Below, in pieces: positions 62,407-64,000 of a stretch of DNA of 64,000 nt. The DNA lies in assembly GCA_040903745.1 (NCBI GenBank), contig JBBDUV010000006.1:124001-188000 (forward strand), written 5' to 3'. The DNA is from M55B112 sp040903745. GTDB taxonomy: Bacteria > Bacteroidota > Bacteroidia > Bacteroidales > GCA-2748055. Below the pieces are notes generated by a model. That model was not told the DNA's origin. It did not search any database and saw only the letters and a program-made list of their open reading frames with translations. The position numbers and the translations under genes were made by a program. The stretch's first letter is position 1. Every line of letters begins with the position of its first letter.

Positions 62407-62952
62407 ATGTCAAAAAAGCGCATCAGGGTTCTCGACCTGACCTTTGAATCTTTCATTTCCGCGGAGACCATTCAACAGGAAATTCAGCGTATTGCTGAAG
62501 CAATGAATCGCGATCTGGCTCAAAAGAACCCAATCTTCCTGGGTATTTTGAACGGGGCATTTATGTTTGCCAGCGACCTGTTCAAGCTGATCTCTTTTCC
62601 ATGTCAGATCACCTTTTTGAAACTGGCCTCCTACGATGGGACAAAGACTACAGGTACTGTAAAGCAGCTGATCGGTATCAACCAGGATCTGAAGGACAGA
62701 ACGGTTGTATTGATTGAGGATATAGTGGATACCGGGATAACTCTTGATACAATTCTGCGGCAGTTGAACGGATATGAGCCAAAAGAGATACTCGTGGCTA
62801 CGATGTTGCACAAACATGACGCTTTGCAGAAGGATATTCAGCTCGATTACGTGGGGTTTGAGATTCCGGATGAATTTGTTGTCGGCTATGGACTGGATTA
62901 TGATGGATATGCCAGAAATCTACCTGAAATTTATACTTTGGTGAAAGATTAA
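62407..62952 (+). CDS. hpt: Hypoxanthine phosphoribosyltransferase
   Basis: 181 residues from MSKKRIRVLDL; a frame from 62353 adds an aromatic-rich leader and is rejected. VLIEDIVDTGITLDTI is the PRPP-binding motif, and VGFEIPDEFVVGYGLDYDG the purine-binding C-terminus. It salvages hypoxanthine (and guanine) to nucleotides. First gene of hpt-adk-obg. Confidence 0.95.
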   Translation: MSKKRIRVLDLTFESFISAETIQQEIQRIAEAMNRDLAQKNPIFLGILNGAFMFASDLFKLISFPCQITFLKLASYDGTKTTGTVKQLIGINQDLKDRTVVLIEDIVDTGITLDTILRQLNGYEPKEILVATMLHKHDALQKDIQLDYVGFEIPDEFVVGYGLDYDGYARNLPEIYTLVKD

Positions 62953-62972
62953 CCACAAGTTTGTTACTTTTG
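62937..62972 (+). promoter_or_regulatory. Promoter of adk
   Basis: TTTG (62937-62940), 24 bases, then TACTTTTG (62965-62972); the -7 box is an exact match, the spacing slightly long. 29 bases before the adk ATG. Confidence 0.4.
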
Positions 62973-63001
62973 TAAAAGAAACTCACAAATCAATAAATTT
63001 T

Positions 63002-63601
63002 ATGTTAAATATTGTATTATTCGGACCTCCGGGGTCCGGCAAAGGAACACAGGCTGAAAAGCTGATTGAGAAGTATAATCTTATTCATATATCAACAGGC
63101 GATCTGCTCAGGGCTGAGGTTGCGCAGCAGACTAAGCTTGGTATGGAGGCGAAAAAGATCATGGATTCAGGTGAATTGGTGCCGGATGAGATCGTGATGG
63201 GGATGATCCGTAAAAAACTGGAAGAGCATAAGGATGGTCCGGGTTTTATTTTTGATGGTTTTCCACGAACCGTTGAGCAGGCCAGGGAGTTGAGAAAGGT
63301 GCTGACTGATTATGATGAACGGGTTACCATGCTGATCTCTCTCCAGGTTCCCCGGGAAGAATTAGTCACGCGGCTAATTAAAAGAGGTGAAGAGAGTGGC
63401 AGGTCGGATGACAATGAGGAGACAATCAATAAGAGGATTGATGTCTATGAGCGTCAGACAGTACCGGTTACTTACTATTACGAAAAAATGCACAAACATA
63501 TTCCTGTTGATGGAATTGGTTCCATTAAGGATATATTTAAACGCATTGTTAAGGAAATTGATGATTTTGAGAAGTTTCACCAACCAGGGGAGGGTGCTTA
63601 A
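63002..63601 (+). CDS. adk: Adenylate kinase
   Basis: 199 residues. P-loop GPPGSGKGT (8-16), ISTGDLLRAEV, FIFDGFPRTVEQA and RLIKRGEESGRSDDN are the NMP-binding and lid regions; the lid is short and has no zinc Cys residues. It interconverts AMP, ATP and ADP. obg follows 29 bases later on the same strand. Confidence 0.96.
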   Translation: MLNIVLFGPPGSGKGTQAEKLIEKYNLIHISTGDLLRAEVAQQTKLGMEAKKIMDSGELVPDEIVMGMIRKKLEEHKDGPGFIFDGFPRTVEQARELRKVLTDYDERVTMLISLQVPREELVTRLIKRGEESGRSDDNEETINKRIDVYERQTVPVTYYYEKMHKHIPVDGIGSIKDIFKRIVKEIDDFEKFHQPGEGA

Positions 63602-63630
63602 GTTTCATCGAATGGTTCTATTCTTTCATC

Positions 63631-64000
63631 ATGGGCAATTCCAACTTTGTCGACTACGTAAAGATTTTTTGTCGTTCCGGCAAAGGCGGGGCCGGATCCG
63701 CCCATCTTCATCGCGATAAGTTTACCCGAAAAGGAGGTCCCGACGGCGGAGATGGTGGCAAAGGAGGAGATGTGATTGTCATGGGAAATGAGCAATTCTG
63801 GACATTGCTTCACCTAAAGTATCAGAAGCATATATTCGCCACCAACGGAGAGGCTGGGGGTGCATCACTGAAAACCGGCGCAGACGGCAAGGATGTTATC
63901 ATTGAAGTCCCGTTGGGTACGGTAGCAAAGAGTGATGAAAACGGAGAGCAGCTTTTTGAGATTACCTGCCACGGTGAAGAGAAGGTGCTGATGCCGGGAG
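63631..64000 (+). CDS. obgE: GTPase Obg/CgtA, 3' end beyond the window
   Basis: 123 codons are visible. The ATG at 63631 gives MGNSNFVDYVKIFCRSGKGG, the standard Obg N-terminus, followed by the Gly-rich Obg fold (GGPDGGDGGKGGDVIVMG, then GEAGGASLKTGADGKDVII). The GTPase domain lies beyond the window. Obg is a ribosome-assembly and stress GTPase. The 30 bases after the adk stop have no separate promoter, so it is probably co-transcribed with adk. Confidence 0.95.
   Translation, partial: MGNSNFVDYVKIFCRSGKGGAGSAHLHRDKFTRKGGPDGGDGGKGGDVIVMGNEQFWTLLHLKYQKHIFATNGEAGGASLKTGADGKDVIIEVPLGTVAKSDENGEQLFEITCHGEEKVLMPG

Overview
This window is chromosomal DNA of a member of the Bacteroidota, most likely Bacteroidales/Marinilabiliales. 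Several things in the sequence support this: two proteins end in type IX secretion (T9SS) sorting domains; Shine-Dalgarno sites are generally absent; many starts are preceded by the Bacteroidota -7 element TAnnTTTG; and the gene orders purH-mreB-mreC-mreD-mrdA-rodA and hpt-adk-obg are typical of the phylum. Nearly all of the DNA is ordinary chromosome. There is no prophage, integrase, transposase, CRISPR array or rRNA operon.

Layout. 1-3930: 3' part of a GH65 sugar phosphorylase, a uridine-kinase-like protein and a lipoprotein, closed by convergent terminators. 4046-7721: a cyclic-2,3-diphosphoglycerate-synthetase-like GTPase, an ACP phosphodiesterase and a KamA-family radical SAM enzyme. 7890-15049: the rod-shape/elongasome operon led by purH. 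15216-15841: a truncated ABC permease followed by a strongly structured intergenic element. 15842-26921: mgtE, rsmA, a PatB-like lyase/aminotransferase, a GAF protein, a DMT exporter, pgi, a DUF1080 lipoprotein, ppk2, an MDR oxidoreductase, upp and a broken second DUF1080 gene. 27124-32729: a four-gene unit of a receiver/pseudo-histidine-kinase, a 1019-residue ABCG-like transporter, a lipoprotein and a small secreted protein. 32734-35990: a Crp/Fnr regulator divergent from a multiheme cytochrome c lipoprotein and a double-rhodanese lipoprotein. 36233-43827: an S74 self-cleaving surface protein, a second and longer KamA-like protein, a BASS transporter, tRNA-Thr and an outer-membrane protein. 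43926-45152: tRNA-Ser and a stretch of decayed genes. 45153-53748: T9SS phosphatase, VTT membrane protein, PagL-like deacylase, GIN-domain lipoprotein, sulfatase, TspO-like protein and a T9SS surface protein. 53987-64000: a truncated ORF6N gene, lysS, recJ, two putative outer-membrane proteins, purE, hpt, adk and the start of obg.

How the genes work together: purine metabolism is represented by purH, purE, hpt and adk; peptidoglycan elongation by the mre/mrd/rod operon. The Crp/Fnr-cytochrome-rhodanese group looks like a regulated extracytoplasmic redox module. The least explained gene set is the pseudokinase-ABC-lipoprotein unit at 27-32.7 kb. The most unusual DNA features are a shared structured intergenic motif found at two loci (15.6-15.8 kb and 22.8 kb), an intrinsic terminator lying inside the signal-peptide codons of the gene after purE, and a pair of 36-bp imperfect direct repeats at 58.6 kb. 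All calls were made by reading the sequence; no database search or structure prediction was run.
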